Below are positions 63,638 to 64,000 of a DNA stretch of 64,000 nucleotides, in pieces (the first letter of the stretch is position 1; every line of letters starts with the position of its first letter). The notes beneath the pieces are model-generated. The model saw only the letters and a list, made by a program, of their open reading frames with translations. It was not told the DNA's origin and did not search any database. The position numbers were made by a program, and so were the translations under genes. The stretch lies in NCBI GenBank assembly GCA_001314805.1, contig LJSY01000018.1, positions 1-64,000 of the forward strand. The letters are read 5' to 3'. This DNA comes from Rhodobacteraceae bacterium HLUCCO18. GTDB taxonomy: Bacteria > Pseudomonadota > Alphaproteobacteria > Rhodobacterales > Rhodobacteraceae.

Positions 63638-64000
63638 ATGACAACCGACGCCGCGCGCCCCGCCTGCGTGATCCTCGCCGGAGGGGCGGGCCGACGCATC
63701 GGCGGGCGAAAGGCCTTCGTGGTGCTGGGCGAACGTCCCCTGATCGCGCATGTGATCGACCGGCTTGCGCCGCAGGTGGCGGGCATGGCCATCAACGCCA
63801 CGCCGGATCCGGCGCTTGATGAGTTCGGGTTGCCGGTCCTTCCCGACGAGGTGCCGGGGCGGGGGCCGTTGGGCGGTATCCACGCCGCGATGGACTGGGC
63901 CGCCCGAAACGGGGAGGCGCGGGTCCTGACCGTCTCCGTCGACACGCCGTTCCTGCCCTTCGACCTCGTGCAGCGCCTGTCGGCATCGGGAGCGCGCGCC
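63638..64000 (+). CDS. mobA: molybdenum cofactor guanylyltransferase (partial at window edge)
   Basis: The first 121 codons of MobA, running off the right edge with no stop. The nucleotide-binding signature is CVILAGGAGRRIGGRKAFV and the substrate loop is LPDEVPGRGPLGGIHAAM, with VLTVSVDTPFLP carrying the metal Asp. MobA attaches GMP to molybdopterin for the bis-MGD cofactor of DMSO-reductase-type enzymes. The ATG at 63638 fits the family start. The Asp usually found in the GRDK position is replaced (GGRKA), a small deviation. No other molybdopterin gene is visible. Confidence 0.88.
   Translation, partial: MTTDAARPACVILAGGAGRRIGGRKAFVVLGERPLIAHVIDRLAPQVAGMAINATPDPALDEFGLPVLPDEVPGRGPLGGIHAAMDWAARNGEARVLTVSVDTPFLPFDLVQRLSASGARA

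Noticed and set aside
1-64000. tRNA genes or CRISPR arrays
   Set aside because: TTCGA words were all inside coding sequence without cloverleaf context, and no regularly spaced direct-repeat array was seen.

Overview
This 64 kb window is a GC-rich, densely coding chromosomal segment of an alphaproteobacterium, almost certainly Rhodobacterales (Roseobacter/Rhodobacter group). The best evidence is the divergent regB / senC-regA redox-regulation locus with its conserved redox and quinone-site residues. Supporting it are the tsaE-amgK-murU-addB-addA-trxA block behind a DivL-like PAS protein, the glnK-amt pair, many GTG starts and ATGA/GTGA overlaps, and intergenic repeats resembling ones I remember from this order. 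No rRNA, tRNA, CRISPR array, prophage or complete insertion sequence was seen. The only mobile-element trace is a 27-codon transposase-like tail at the left edge.

Layout. 1-11.6 kb: xthA; the cnoX/LON-domain/Trm112 operon; a UbiH-type hydroxylase; an amidase; an aminotransferase; ftsK and lolA; a lytic transglycosylase lipoprotein; hspQ. 11.6-20.5 kb: gamma-glutamyltransferase; an RsbV/RsbW-like partner-switch pair; thiolase; free Met-(R)-sulfoxide reductase; an HD-domain protein that may be a diiron oxygenase; panE-ahcY; an HD nucleotidase-like protein and a GNAT. 20.5-25.6 kb: a lipoprotein, regA, senC, regB, and the DivL-like PAS protein behind an exact CtrA box. 25.7-34.7 kb: tRNA t6A modification, peptidoglycan sugar recycling and AddAB recombination genes in one overlapping operon, then trxA. 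34.8-45.4 kb: persulfide dioxygenase, amt-glnK, a class A PBP, mlaC-mlaA, RidA, GDPD, a DUF482-type acyltransferase, a pterin dehydratase and a peroxiredoxin. 45.5-55.4 kb: ferredoxin-reductase-like flavoprotein, rsmD, a zinc-ribbon protein, recQ, yaaA, DUF1244, N-formylglutamate amidohydrolase, pyk, rpmI-rplT, and a DUF883/holin-like pair behind an EcfG-type promoter. 55.5-64 kb: pheS and pheT separated by a low-GC small gene and a palindromic element, ytoQ, mscL, ald with a divergent Lrp regulator, azlCD, and the start of mobA, which runs off the window.

Most of the window is housekeeping. The parts most worth a second look are regulatory or structural: the CtrA box before the DivL-like gene; the GGAAC-N16-CGTT promoter before the DUF883/holin pair; a terminator hairpin 23 bp before pheS; nested palindromes between mscL and ald; the pheS-pheT insertion; two pairs of long-distance intergenic repeats; and an HD protein whose histidine spacing resembles PhnZ-type oxygenases. 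I found no convincing new multi-gene system.
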